Of a stretch of DNA of 64,000 nt, positions 45,610 through 56,662 are shown in pieces. The translations under genes were made by a program, and so were the position numbers. The notes beneath the pieces were generated by a model. The model was given only the letters and a program-made list of their open reading frames with translations. It was not told where the DNA came from and did not search any database. Each line of letters starts with the position of its first letter. Position 1 is the first letter of the stretch. This stretch comes from Platerodrilus igneus (lineage: Eukaryota; Arthropoda; Insecta; Coleoptera; Lycidae). The stretch is from contig JARFIW010000658.1 of assembly GCA_036346225.1 (NCBI GenBank), positions 1 through 64,000 of the forward strand, given 5' to 3'.

Positions 45610-47250
45610 AACAAGCTGCTCTTACGGAAATTCCTATAACAGAAGCTATTAGCGGAGCTGATTCCTCAGAATGGTTTGAAGCTATGCGTACCGAAATTAC
45701 TTCTGTTATAAAAAATGATACATGGACTTTGGTAGATAGGGCCAGCTGATAAACATGTTATTGGTAGTCGTATTGTTTTGACAAATAAATACGATGCTCA
45801 CAGAAATTTAGAAAGAAAAAAGGCAAGATTGGTCGCTCAAGGATTTTCTAAGCAACTGGGAATACATTTTAACCAAACTTTGCACCAGTCGCTCGTCTAA
45901 GTACGGTACGATTAGTTGCTGCTTTAGCTGCTCGTTATGGTTTAGAAATTAGACAACTTGACGTAACGTGTGCTTATTTACATGGTGAATTAGATGAATT
46001 AATTTACATGGAACCCCCAAAAACAAATAGATCAAATTTTGAAATCTATTACTGAAGATGAAGAAAGTGATATTCTATAATAAGAAATAAAGCTTTAAAT
46101 ATGTCAAAGGAATTAAAGTCAGGAAATAAAGTATGCCTTCTACAAAAATCATTGTACGGATTACGCCAATTTGGAAAAAGTTGGTATTCTAAATTGACTA
46201 ATTTTTTGAAGGAATGTGGAGCAACTCCTACTAAAGCCGACCCATGTTTTTATTATATCGGCAGAAGGGAAGAACTTACATTAATTGTCATATATGTTGA
46301 TGATATTTTAGTCATTTCTAGAAAAGCTACCAAAATAAACAAGACTGTAAAAACGTTGTCCAAAAAATTTGAATATAAAGATCTTAGAGACGTTAGATTT
46401 TGTCTTGGAATTAAATTTAGTAGAAATGGCAATACGATATCACTACATCAAAAAGGATATATTTCAGAAATACTCAATCTATTTGGAATGTCTAAATCCA
46501 ATGCAGTGTTGACTCCAATGGATTCCAATTGTAAACTGACAAAACCTACAGAAAGGGCCATAGAAGAGGAAGAAAAGTTGCCATGTCGTGAACTTATAGG
46601 AGCTCTAACTTATTTATCTACTGCAACCAGACCTGATATAAATTTTAGTGTTAGCTACTTAGGTCAGTTGAACAATTGTTATAGAAGATTGCACTGGAAT
46701 GCTGCGAAGAGAGTACTACGATACTTGAAAGGAACTATTGAACTTGGTATTGTTTACGAAACAAATTCTGATCTCATTAAAGGATATACAGATGCAGATT
46801 GGGGAAATTGCCCGAATAATCGTCACTCATTTACAGGTTACACATTTATGCTATCTGGTGGGCCTATTAGTTGGGATTCGAGGAAACAACGTACAGTTGC
46901 TCTATCTTCGACCGAAGCGGAATATATGGCACTTACAGAAGCTACAAAGGAAGCAATATTTTTGCGAAAACTGCTTTTGGAATTAGATTTGAGAAACTTA
47001 ACCCAAATCAACTTGTATACTGATAGCCTTACTGCATTTAAACTTGCAGAAAATCCGATTTATCATACTAGAAGTAAAAACATTGATATTCGTTATCATT
47101 TCATTCGCGAAGTTTTAAAAAATAAAATGTTCCAGTTGGTACATGTTAGAACAGGAGAAATGGTGGCTGATGTACTTACGAAAGGATTGTCGAGAATTAA
47201 ACACACTAAGTGCGTACGAATGTTTGGACTTAATAAAAGTGCTCGAAGTG
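45610..47250 (+). pseudogene. copia reverse transcriptase and RNase H
   Basis: The first part (45640-46080) is broken: EWFEAMRTEITSVIKNDTWT, then stops, then LAARYGLEIRQLDVTCAYLH with the first catalytic Asp and E-L-D-E-L-I-Y-M-E-P-P. From 46101 it is open: SLYGLRQFGKSWYSKL, in which Gln-Phe replaces the usual Q-A/S; VIYVDDILVISRK with the catalytic pair; TYLSTATRPDINFSVSYLGQ; and RNase H with YTDADWG, SSTEAEYMAL and YTDSLTAFKL, which are D, E and D of the active site. It ends with VRTGEMVADVLTKGL. The last codons to 47378 run into the 3' LTR. Confidence 0.88.
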
Positions 47251-47272
47251 ACGCTCTCGTATCGAGGGGAAG

Positions 47273-47579
47273 TGTTAGCGCCCTGTGCGATGCCACTGTT
47301 ATGTGCGATACTCAAAGCGTAGATTATGTTATAGTTGTTCAATACCTAGCGACAACGTCAAGAAAATCAATAATATAGGCAGTACGAAACCGACGTTCAC
47401 GCGATGTACAGAAGTTGTTTCGGGTATGCTATCTGATATGATTTATAATTAATTCCAATATAATATTTATGTATTTACATTCAGTTGATGTATGTTTATA
47501 CTATGATTATTCTTTATCAGTAAATTGACGTTAATTACTATTGTGGCTTTGCTTATACTGAAAGTTCAACTCGCTAACA
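47273..47579 (+). repeat. copia 3' LTR
   Basis: Starts TGTTAGCGCCCTGTGCGATG and ends CTCGCTAACA. It is preceded by a purine run GAGGGGAAG, a fitting polypurine tract. Similarity to the 5' LTR is high, with scattered changes. Confidence 0.92.
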
Positions 47580-47584
47580 AGTTC

Positions 47585-48350
47585 TAATGTTTTCTGTATC
47601 GTTTCATTTTTAAATTCGCTGCCGTTATCTAAGGCTATGATTTGGGGTGTGTCATAAAATGTAAAGTATTGTAAAAATACTTGTGCTACGTTAATGCTAT
47701 TTTTTGAAGTGATGGGTATTGCTTAGCCTATTTTGGTGAATGCGCCTACAATAGTTAAAAGGTTTTGTGCGTTTACTACTAGAATGTCGGCATGTAATTT
47801 TTAAAAAGGTTTGCCAGGTGTTTTGGTTAACTTTAAGGGTATTTTTGAGGGCATTCTGTCGTATTTTGCCTTGTCGCATAGTTCACATTGGTTAATAAAG
47901 TCCGTGGTCAATTTTTCGTATCTTTAAAATAGTATCGTCTTATAAGATGCTTTAATGTTTCACTAATTCCACGATGGTTGGTTTTACCTTCGTGTTGGTT
48001 TCTAATTACATCGTTTATTTCATCAGGGTCGTCTAAGGTTATTAATATGCTTGTGCATCTGATAAGTTCAGGGCTAGAATTATTAAATAATTTAAGGTAT
48101 AATTCTGAGAATCATTTATATAAATGTTCAGTGTTGAAATAAAAGTAAAATCGTTTTTTCTCGGTGGTGTATTCTTTTAGAATTTTAATTATTTGTTCCT
48201 CGTTATCGTCTTTGTTTATTTGAATTTGGTATATTTTCTTATTGTCTATTTTTGTATATTTTACAGGATTGGGGTTAGTTAAAACTTCGATAATTATAAA
48301 TTGATTGGGTTTTATATCGATGACTTCGTTTAAAAATTTGATCGCGGTTT
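47585..48350 (-). pseudogene. Errantivirus integrase N-terminal part, copy 2 (left piece of a split gene)
   Basis: Minus-strand text gives the zinc-binding region with C-x-x-C near 47875-47900, the first-Asp part of the core near 47720-47790, and the second-Asp box (ALDNGSEFKNE near 47600-47640). The gene is then cut by the copia element at 47579. The remainder, including the Glu box, resumes at 40351. Some frame breaks and stops (for example near 47725) occur as well. Confidence 0.75.
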
Positions 48351-48358
48351 TATGCTCT

Positions 48359-49932
48359 TTATTTTGTGTCGAATGTATGGTGTCGATCTCTTCTGAGTTT
48401 TTTCTTACTTGTCTTGTCTACGTTTTCTACAATTGATTCCGTTTCTAGTGCATTGAGTTGTATTATACTTAGGGCGTCTGCGTTATTGTTATAAATTTTT
48501 TTTTGTATGATTTCGTAATCGTATTCCTCTAGTCTGTGATTCTCCATCGTTGTAATTTTGAATTTGGTTCTTTAAGTTTGCATAGCCATACTAGTGGTCT
48601 ATGGTCGGTGTATATATAAAATTTTTGTCCGTAAAGGTATGGTCTAAAATATATCGTTGCCCAAATTATGGCTAATAATTGTTTCTCTATCGTACTATAT
48701 TTTTGTTCAGTTTCATTTAGGGTTCTGGATGCGTAGCTAATTGGTTTATCGCTACCTACTTTTCCTTGGCTTAGTACTGTGCCTAATGCTGTTGTCAAGA
48801 TACATGGTTTCGAAAAGTATGGGTATTCTAATACGGGGTGATTCGTGAGTATACATTTACTTTGATCTATGGCTTTAATTAATTCTGAGGTGTGTTTAAT
48901 TTTATTTCCTTTCTTTAAACAATTTGTCAGGGGCCTAGTTATCTGTGCGTTACCTTTAATGAATTTGCGGTAGTAACCACTAAGTCCTAAAAATCCTTTA
49001 ATTCCTTTGTTAGTTTTGGGTAGGGGGTAATTTAGTACCGCGTTCGTTTTATCGGGGTTTGGCATGACTGCTTGGGGTGTTATTATATGTCCTAAAAATG
49101 AAACTTCTTTCTGTAAAAATTCGCTCTTATCTAGTTGTACTTTAAAATGTGCCTGTCTTAGTTTTTTAAATACTTCCCTTAGTCTTTCTCTATATTCTAC
49201 CAATGATGTTGAATAAACTATGGTGTCATCTACGTACACAAGACATTTCTTGTTGTGTTTTCCTCGTAATATATTGTCCATGACTCGTTGAAAAGTAGCG
49301 GGTGCGTTTTTTAGTCCAAATGGCATTCGTTTATATTCATAGAGTCCTCTAGGTGTGCTAAATGCGGTTTTCGATGTGTCTTTCTCGTCCGTTTCTACTT
49401 GGTGGTATCCTGATACGAGGTCTAGTGTTGAAAAATATTGACACTTTCCTAATTTGTCCAAAATTTCGGTGATATTGGGTAGTGGATATTTGTCATCTAC
49501 CGTTTTTTCGTTTAGTTTTCTGTAATCTATTACCATTCGATATTTTCTCTTGCCTGAGGCGTCTAATTCCTTGAGTGCTATTAAGACTGGGCTGATTCAT
49601 GATGAGTTGGAGTGTTGTATGATATCTTGTTCTAATAAGTCTGCTACTTGGTTATCGGCGTCTTCCTGCCTTGCCTGAGGTAGTCTGTATGCTTTTGTAA
49701 AAATTGGTTTGTTGTCTGTTAATTCGATGTTGTGTTTAACTGTAATGGTAAAGGTTGAGGGTATTCCCTCACAATGGAATATGTAGCGATATTCAAAACA
49801 TAAGTTTTTAATTTCTCTATGCTCTTCTGTGTTAATGTCGGTGTTAAAGCGAATGTTACTTAAATTTTCTCTTAACATTTTGTCGTGTTTTACGGGGTTG
49901 TAATTGTTTTCTAGATTTTTATCTATTTCCAT
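48359..49932 (-). pseudogene. Errantivirus reverse transcriptase and RNase H, copy 2, nearly open
   Basis: 49597-49932 is the region before RT (HNIELTDNKPIFTKAYRLPQ). An in-frame TGA near 49595 falls in a conserved stretch where related elements have Trp. The frame then stays open from about 49590 to 48529: VIDYRKLNEKTVDDKYPLPN; FSTLDLVSGYHQ with the first catalytic Asp; FGLKNAPATFQRVMD; LVYVDDTIVYS with the pair of Asp; GYYRKFIKGNAQITRPLTN; YSTIEKQLLAIIWATIYFRP; and YTDHRPLVWL of RNase H. It runs into 48359-48547 after a frame change. This is the best-preserved RT of the errantivirus type in the window. Confidence 0.87.
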
Positions 49933-50239
49933 TTCATTATAATTTAATTCTTTTATATTAATTGGGTTTGTCAGTGATAGTTCTACGGGGCAGTTATTTG
50001 AGTTTAAAATTGTCGTAGTGGCATAATTATCTTTTATTTGTACTATTGCGGTAAGTCTACTCCTTGTTGAAATGTTGTGTGATTTATAATTCTACATTAT
50101 TTTTTGAATTTACTAGGATTTAAATTTTTTTCTCTGTTCAGGGTTGAATCGTGTATTTTTGCTCGGTTTGGGTATTTTGAAATTTAATGGGGATTTGACA
50201 GTGTTACGTTCTTAATAAACGGTTTTTTATGTCAATGTT

Positions 50240-50540
50240 GGCTCCTAATTTTCTTAGAAGGTCCATTCCTATTAGCCCGTTGTACTTATCGTTGAATTCA
50301 AAAATGCAAAATTTGTGTTTTATTTTTACATTATAGGTTTTTGGTAAGGGTACATTAACTATGACTTGGTGTAGGGTCGTTTGATGGGCTGTTTTAATTT
50401 TAAATGGTTCTCTTTCTACAATTCTAAATAGTGTTTTTTACGGTTCGGGGGCTAATTAGTGTTTTTGAGGATCCGGTATCGATTAGTAATATAAGTTCTG
50501 CATGGTGTATTTCTATATATGGTAGTACTATTATTAAAAT
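50240..50540 (-). pseudogene. Errantivirus protease, copy 2
   Basis: ELILLIDTGSSKTLISPRTV (about 50440-50500, minus) contains the D-T-G catalytic triad of a retropepsin. The C-terminal box near 50250-50290 (YNGLIGMDLLRKLGANIDI) is the usual I-G-x-D-x-L segment. A frame break separates the two. It follows gag in another frame, consistent with a frameshifted gag-pol. The protease would process the polyproteins. Confidence 0.75.
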
Positions 50541-50544
50541 TTAT

Positions 50545-51693
50545 TAGGTTTGGTCGTTTATAAATCGGTCTATCTGAAAATTTGAGCACGCGTTTTCTTC
50601 GTCGTCCTCTTCGTTATTTTCGCATGGGTCGTCGCGTTCGTAATTTTCTAAATGGTTTGATTCATCGTTTGTACTGAGGTGAATGTAATTATTCTGGTCA
50701 TTGTCAAATTTTTCTACTTCTTGGTGAAATAGTTCTTCCGATGTAAAGTTTTGTTTTTGATTTTGGCTGGGTCAAATCTGCGATATTTTTGTGTTTTGTC
50801 TGGTGTTACCAGATGAGGTATCCATAGGTGTTGGTTTATAATAACTGTTAGGGTTGTTATTGTTATTTGTCATTGGTGTATTTCAAGTAGGGTTCGCGCT
50901 AAATGCTGGTCTCCGTTGGTTTATATTTTGATTGGATCTTGGTGGAATTGCGGGTTTTGTAAAATTTAAGTTGAACGTTGGTCTTGGAAATTGTTTGAAT
51001 TAATTATTAAAATTTGTGTTATTAAAGTTTGAGATGTTAATTCGCAGTTGATTTGTTTGTGCGTTAAATGGAGTAAATTTTGTTTGGGTGGTTGTTTGTC
51101 TTGCGGCTTGTATGGTTTTTATTGGTGAATAACTTTTATTCGCGTTGGGATTATATAGTCTGTTTCAATAATATATTACGTTTTCTTCTTCTATGATCAT
51201 ATTCATGGCTTTCTCTAAATTTTGGGAAAGTTGGAATCTGTTTTAATCTAATAGTCGTTCTGATAATGCGTTTGTATAGGTGTTCAGTGCCATTTCGTCA
51301 TACATTTTGTCTTTAAAATTCGGATATTTTGGTCGGGTTCTTTAATTTTTAATTTTGTTAAGATTTTATTCGGAATTGGTACTGGGATTGGTTATTTGTC
51401 ATTCTTAGGTTTATAAGGTCGCGGATACGACATTTTATGTTTCTTTGGTTTCCAAAATATGCAATCAATATGCGTGTAAAGTCCTCCCACTGTTCTAAGT
51501 CATCTCGGCTGGCTATTAGTGTTAGTGCCCGTCCGGTCAGTTTACTTTTTATCAGGCGTAAAAGTAATACATTTCTTTCGTTATCTTCGGGTTTGTAAAA
51601 GGTTTTTAAAAGTATTTCAAACGCTGTATTGAAATTACCTAGCAAAGCTTGATCTTCGTTGAAATTAAGGATGCTTTGGAGATAAATTTTCAT
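50545..51693 (-). pseudogene. Errantivirus gag, copy 2, disrupted
   Basis: The frame 51358-51693 holds LTGRALTLIASRDDLEQWED and ILIAYFGNQRNIKCRIRDLI, homologous to the gag of copy 1. Beyond a stop near 51357, degraded text continues with the same N/Q-rich region, and then an acidic C-terminus near 50560-50700 (NNEEDDEENACSNFQIDRF). No CCHC knuckle is seen, which is normal for this group. I chose the ATG at 51693 as the first in frame; the true start could be slightly upstream. Confidence 0.75.
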
Positions 51694-51739
51694 ATCTGAA
51701 CTTATGATTGTTAAGGGTTGCTTTCGCTTTTAATTAATT

Positions 51740-53390
51740 TCAAATTTTTTTAAAAATTGAGAATTAACTTTACAATTTGTATTGTTATTTTCAGTTTGGA
51801 TTGTTGGGTTATTTAAAGAATTGAGTTACTTGTATTTGTATTCAGTTATACGATGCTATAATTAATCTGTGGGATTTGTGCCTGGTAGGGTCTGGTTAGT
51901 TGCTGTAGCCTTGAATTTGTAGTTTATACTTTCCGGATGTTTAAGTTGCCCCTGTTTTTAATTTTCTGTACGGGTTCTATGTGGATTCATATCCTTGCAA
52001 TAATTTGCGTTATAGTTTGTACATTTTGTTGCGCCAGTTAGGTTAAACTACGTCCTTATTTCAGTCTTGCTGATTAAATGAGTCTGCTTTACTTATCTCG
52101 TCTCCGTAGGTGTTGTAATTGATAAGTGTATAAGGCGTTTCTCTGTAATTGTATTGTCCCGTTACCATGAATGTCTAAATTTAGAATTCCAAGTTTTCAG
52201 TCTACCGTTTTGTTACAGTAGTTGCATCAAAGTCTCCTTTAATAATTTATATAATAAGATTGTTTAATTACAAAGTTTTAGTCTACTAAAAGATTGTATT
52301 TTCAGCCTCGTAATAAATTAATTGCGTAAATGCTTCCGTTTTAATTAGATATCTTCGTAATGAAAATATGCAATTATACTTTATAAAGTTGCAATGTGCG
52401 TTTTTGAACGAATATTATTCAGTAGTTGTTTCGCAATAATTTGATATATTTGCACTGAACGGGTTTTGTTTTCAGTCGGTGATAATTTAAATAAATTACG
52501 TCTTTTACAATTAGCTACTTCGTACTAAAATATTTAATCATACAATGTCACGTTTGAATCATAGCTTTTCAGTAATGTGGATATTTATAAGGTTGCGATG
52601 GTGAATGGTTTCATTCACTGCTGGTTGTCAATAATAATTCGTATCAGAGTTGCGTTTTAGATTTGCACGCTTTGCTAATTTGTGATGGGTTAATTTAATA
52701 ATAATAATTACAAAGTGCATCTACAATTTATACACTAGGAGTGTTTAATTTATAAAAGTGCGATAAAGGTTACGTTTGAATAAATCGTTTCTATAATTAA
52801 TCGTTATTGCGTTTGTACATTAAGCTTTTGTTGATAAATTGGTAAAAATTAATTGTGTTCTATTTGTGAAATTTTAAAATAATCCCTGCGCCAGCTACGT
52901 TTTGTATTAATAACAATTCGTAAAATTGTACTTTTCAGTTCTCTTGTTTAGAATTCCTTGCTTTAAAAATAAATTTTCTAAAATAGTTTTTGTTTGAAAA
53001 TAATCTCTCTTAGTAAATTATTTTCATAAAGTGGCATAAATTGCAATAATAATAATTAAAAAAAATCTGTACATACATAAAATAATAAAAAATTTTCTAT
53101 TACTAGCTAATATCAATAAATTTGTAAAAGAATTAATGGTTTTAAGGTAAATGAACTTACATTAGTTTTATCGTCTGTTTATTTGTTTCTGGCTGTGGGC
53201 TCGGTCGTTTTTGTACTTCGTCCACGTTGTGTTTCTTTGGATTCGGTCGATGCTTGTACCTCTTTCAAATTTGTTTGGTTGGGTTCGGTCGATGCTTGTA
53301 CCTCTTCTAGCTTTGTTTGGGTTCTTCCAGGATTGTGAATTGAAATTCTTGGTCACAAATCTACCAATTTTGGATTCGTAGTACCCTTTT
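51740..53390 (-). other. Errantivirus copy 2 leader, with a small repeat-containing frame
   Basis: A long AT-rich leader with no large frame. Near the primer site (53168-53356, minus) a 62-codon frame holds two copies of RGTSIDR in Q/N/K-rich text, created by a tandem duplication of about 48 bases around 53240-53330. No known family. It could be an upstream frame or chance. Confidence 0.5.
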
Positions 53391-53391
53391 A

Positions 53392-53410
53392 GATCCTACC
53401 GACTGCGCCA
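53392..53410 (-). promoter_or_regulatory. Primer binding site, errantivirus copy 2
   Basis: On the minus strand TGGCGCAGTCGGTAGGATC immediately follows the 5' LTR. It is identical over its first 16 bases to the site of copy 1 and fits a serine-tRNA 3' end. Confidence 0.8.
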
Positions 53411-53967
53411 GTTACGTTTCGGGCCTTGGGAGCGGTGTTTTTAAAAACTTCTTCCAAAACTTCGTAACAATTTATTTGGTTTATACAGATATTAATTTGG
53501 AATTTTGACAATCTTGATTAAAAATACTCTTAAATCGAAAAATAATTAATAATTGAACTAATATGAGTGAGTAGCCTAAGCAAACTGCAATGTTAAAGCT
53601 AAAATACTTGAAACTGACTGACTGATCTGGGGCTGTTGTGGTATTTATGTTGTCCCTGCCCCTTACATGTCTGTGGGAACCTGCACAACTCATGTCTGCT
53701 TATTTCTTAATTCTATTCATTATACAGTGTAACAATCTTACTTTCTAGGTAATCACAGTTCTTAACCGCCTGTGAACTGCCACCTGCAGTATCACTATCG
53801 TCTGGAATACAATTTATTGCATCCATTCTCACAACCGTTAAAAACCTTTATTTAATTATCGTTGAATTACATTGTTGCGCTTGACTTAATAATTTCTTTT
53901 ACAATCTCTAATAATTCCTAATAACTTTTATTTTATTATACATACATAGATTGGGGGATACATAACT
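53410..53967 (-). repeat. 5' LTR, errantivirus copy 2
   Basis: In plus orientation it starts AGTTACGTTTCGGGC and ends GGATACATAACT, so on the minus strand it has AGTTA...TAACT ends. It is very similar to 37799-38354, with scattered substitutions. It is related to, but clearly diverged from, the LTR of copy 1. Confidence 0.9.
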
Positions 53968-53971
53968 CGCG
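53968..53971. other. Target-site duplication CGCG, errantivirus copy 2 (right)
   Basis: CGCG follows the LTR end CATAACT and is matched by CGCG at 37795-37798 before the other LTR. It is the same four bases as in copy 1. Confidence 0.82.
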
Positions 53972-54174
53972 GTTGCGTTACGTTAATTATAAATCAAATA
54001 AGAAGATATAGATATTAAACTTGAATAGACAGACTAAATATGAACGCATCCTGTTTAGTAGATTTCACAAACAAAAAAGCATGACATTTCAAAATTTTGT
54101 TTCTATAAAAGTAATTCAGATAATAAGTTTGGAGGAGAAAAGGGCTATGAGAAGTGTCGATGAAACTGGACAAA

Positions 54175-55065
54175 TAAAATGTGTATGAGGTTTATTTGTA
54201 CCAAGAGTAAGGTCGCTTCTAAAAAAAGTGTTTCCTTAGCAAGGTTATGCGTATGCGGAGCTCTTTTCCTTAATCGTCCTCTTCGAAAGATCTATGAGTG
54301 TTTAACTATTTCACTAAAGAGTATTTTTCTATGGTCTGATTCTACTGTGGTGTTAGATTGAATCTATATTTCATCTGTTTTTCTAAAAACTTTCGCAGCT
54401 AATCGTGTAAGTGGAATTATTTTTTGAACACAAACTGATTGCATCACATCGGATAAAAACAAAATTTCGCCGATTTATTGTCCAGAGGAGTAAATCCAAC
54501 TTATATACTACCGTGTCGAATATAGTGGAAATGTCCTGATTTTCTACATTTCAAACTTTTCTTGATGCCGTCTCAGCCAAATAACTACAATGTTCAGTCA
54601 TTTAAGATTACAGTCATTTAAGACGTTGTGTCCATTTTCCCTGGTAGAGCTGAATAAAGCCAACATGTGTTTTTTGAAATTGTACAAACTACTTCATTTC
54701 AATCAGATATAACTAACCTAAAATCAGGTACAGGTATTTCACCTAAAAGCAAAATATTATCTTTACAGCATTTTATTAATAAGCTAGGAATTCTTCGTGT
54801 AGGTGGTAGAATATCTAATTCGATTTTTTCAGAATATAAAAAACATCTCCACTTTATTTCCATCTAGTCATATAGTGTACAAGTTAATTGTCACACATAT
54901 TCATAAAATATTTCTTCATTGTGGTCTTCGGCAAATGTTATTTATAATGAAAGAAAAATTCTGGCCCTTATATGGTAGAAATTTGGCCAAAGGTGTGTTT
55001 AGGAATTGCGTTTCTTGTCTTCGTTCTCGCCCATCATATAGAAAAAATGTAACATTGTAAGAACA
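54175..55065 (+). pseudogene. BEL/Pao RNase H end and integrase zinc region
   Basis: Plus frame 54179-54361 holds SVSLARLCVCGALFLNR, corresponding to the P-R-L-E-L-C-G-A-L-L box, and IFLWSDSTVVLD of the RNase H-like domain. After a degraded stretch, 54667-55060 carries LGILRVGGRIS near 54790-54825 and the integrase zinc-binding motif: H near 54895, HCGLRQMLFIMKEKFWPLYG near 54920-54975, and NCVSCLRSRPS near 55003-55035. Two frameshifts. The integrase core is missing. This is the same superfamily as the element at 1-4324 but in the opposite orientation. Confidence 0.78.
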
Positions 55066-55069
55066 AATT

Positions 55070-55944
55070 TTTATGGAAGAGGAAATGTGATATAACAACT
55101 AAGCAAACAGTTTAAAGTTATTTTAGAAATTTTGATGTTTAATGTAATACGAACAAGTAGTGAGGAAGGGGAGAAGTTGAAAGTTGAACAAAACACAGAT
55201 ACAAGATAAGTATAGAAACGTTCCCGCAGGGGAAAAAACGTAGAATTCGACTTATTCCTTTAACTACGCTTCAAAAAGCAGGATCACAGGTTCGTAGAAT
55301 TATCGTCGTGACTACTGGCTAAAAGGGGTTAGGAGAGTTTACCCCTAGAATATTTGTATTTTTTGTTGTTTTACGTGTCAGGGAAGCTGTGTTAGCTAGA
55401 AAGAAAGAAAATTAAACTGCTGGAAGTTTCTGGAAAGTTTAAAAGAGGAAATAGGGATTTAAACAGTGAGTAAAATATCAGTTTTTATGTATATATCTAT
55501 TAATTAAGTACATGTGGGTTGAAAATAAAAATGGTTGGTATTTATGTGAGACAAAATTAAGTAGACGTAAAAGTAATTACTTTGCTGGACGATGCATTAG
55601 CGACTGAACTAAGGTTGGTTAAATTCAAGCATCAAGTTACCGTGCACTAAAGTTTGGAGCTTTGGAACGTTTGGAAGTATAAAGAAATAGGATTGTATTG
55701 ATTTTAAATGTAAGCTTTACTGGTGAAATTTAGTATTAGTCAAAGCATGCACATTTAGTATTTTGAACGAATAATGGAATGATAAAATGAAAAGTTGGCA
55801 TTTAGTTGTTTTCTATGTATTGCTATTAAAAGCATTTCCAGAAACGAGATTTATTATGTCATATATTTTAATATAGGAACGTATTCATGTTGCAGTAATG
55901 TGATGTAAATAAAAGCTAATTTTAGCCGGAATTTTATTAGAACT
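55070..55944. other. No gene recognised
   Basis: AT-rich spacer between the BEL/Pao relic and the deleted mariner. No frame or repeat of note. Confidence 0.5.
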
Positions 55945-55946
55945 TA

Positions 55947-56660
55947 CGAGGGCCGTCCGGAAAGTAGTACCCGTTTGTACCGTGTGGAGCGCTGGTGAGT
56001 AGACTAGCATCCCGACTAGTTATAACACGTTTAGTTATATGCAGCTGTCTATGTGCAAAGTTACGCCTCGCTGGTACTGACTGTGTTCTTTCTGTGAGTG
56101 TTTATAGTGTTCAAAAAAATAGAGAACACCGCCAGGTGTGAAATTAGGGCTGTGATTAGATTTCCCAACGCAAGAAATGTGAAACTCTGCAATATTCATA
56201 GTTAACTAAGGAAGAGTAGGGAGACAATGTTATGGATGAGTCATCAGTTCGGCGTTGGTGTCGTAATTTCAGTTTGGGTCAGGCCTCATACTGCTTGAAT
56301 AACAGAACAACTTGTTCAACAATTCAAATGGGAAACTTTTAACCCTACAGTCCAGACTTGGCACCCTCAGATTTTCACCTGTTTACAAAGCTCAAGGACT
56401 TTTTGGCAGGAAAGAAATTTGAAAGTGATGATGAACTGAAAGCAGCAGTGACTACATATTTCAATACATTGGTGTCAAAGGAGTACGGAACTGCCATACA
56501 AAAACTCGTCTCGCGTTATGATAAATGCTTAAATTTACGAGGTTACTATGTGGAGAAGTAGTGTACGGTTTGTTCTTTTCAAATAAAACATTAAAATTTG
56601 TTAAGATGTACTAGTTTATTTTTTATTCAAAAACGGGTACTACTTTCCGGACGGCCCTCG
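55947..56660 (+). mobile_element. Deleted mariner element, 714 bp, with near-perfect inverted repeats
   Basis: The ends CGAGGGCCGTCCGGAAAGTA... at 55947 and its reverse complement ending at 56660 match over about 30 bases with hardly a mismatch. TA is present on both sides (55945-55946 and 56661-56662), the standard mariner duplication. Full-length mariners are about 1.3 kb; here the middle of the transposase is gone. It is therefore non-autonomous but has intact ends that a related transposase might use. Confidence 0.92.
56230..56561 (+). pseudogene. Mariner transposase remnant, N-terminal scrap joined to C-terminus
   Basis: MDESSVRRWCRNFSLGQA (56232-56285) is part of the DNA-binding N-terminus. 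Soon after, the text becomes the C-terminus, with a box around 56345-56375 that would hold the third catalytic Asp (N-P-x-S-x-D-L-A-P-S-D-F-H-L-F type). It runs open as DFHLFTKLKDFLAGKKFESD to NLRGYYVEK, the usual mariner end, with a stop at 56559-56561. First and second catalytic Asp are deleted. Confidence 0.85.
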
Positions 56661-56662
56661 TA

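Larger units (their letters stand above)
40357..47579 (+). mobile_element. copia LTR retrotransposon nested in errantivirus integrase
   Basis: LTRs with TGTTAGCG...CGCTAACA ends flank gag, protease, integrase, RT and RNase H in copia order. The five bases AGTTC are duplicated at 40352-40356 and 47580-47584, the standard copia duplication. The 3' LTR is 307 bp. The 5' LTR is interrupted by a 2004-bp foreign piece, and a SINE interrupts the integrase region. Stops and frameshifts make it inactive, but the RT/RNase H end is open for 425 codons. Confidence 0.93.
37799..53967 (-). mobile_element. Errantivirus-like Ty3/gypsy element, copy 2, carrying a nested copia element
   Basis: LTRs at 53410-53967 (5') and 37799-38354 (3') enclose primer site, leader, gag, protease, RT, RNase H, integrase and env on the minus strand, in canonical order. 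CGCG is duplicated at 37795-37798 and 53968-53971. A 7.2-kb copia element interrupts integrase; without it the element would be about 8.9 kb, a normal errantivirus length. Env has an internal deletion compared with copy 1. RT is almost open, with one visible nonsense codon. Confidence 0.92.
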
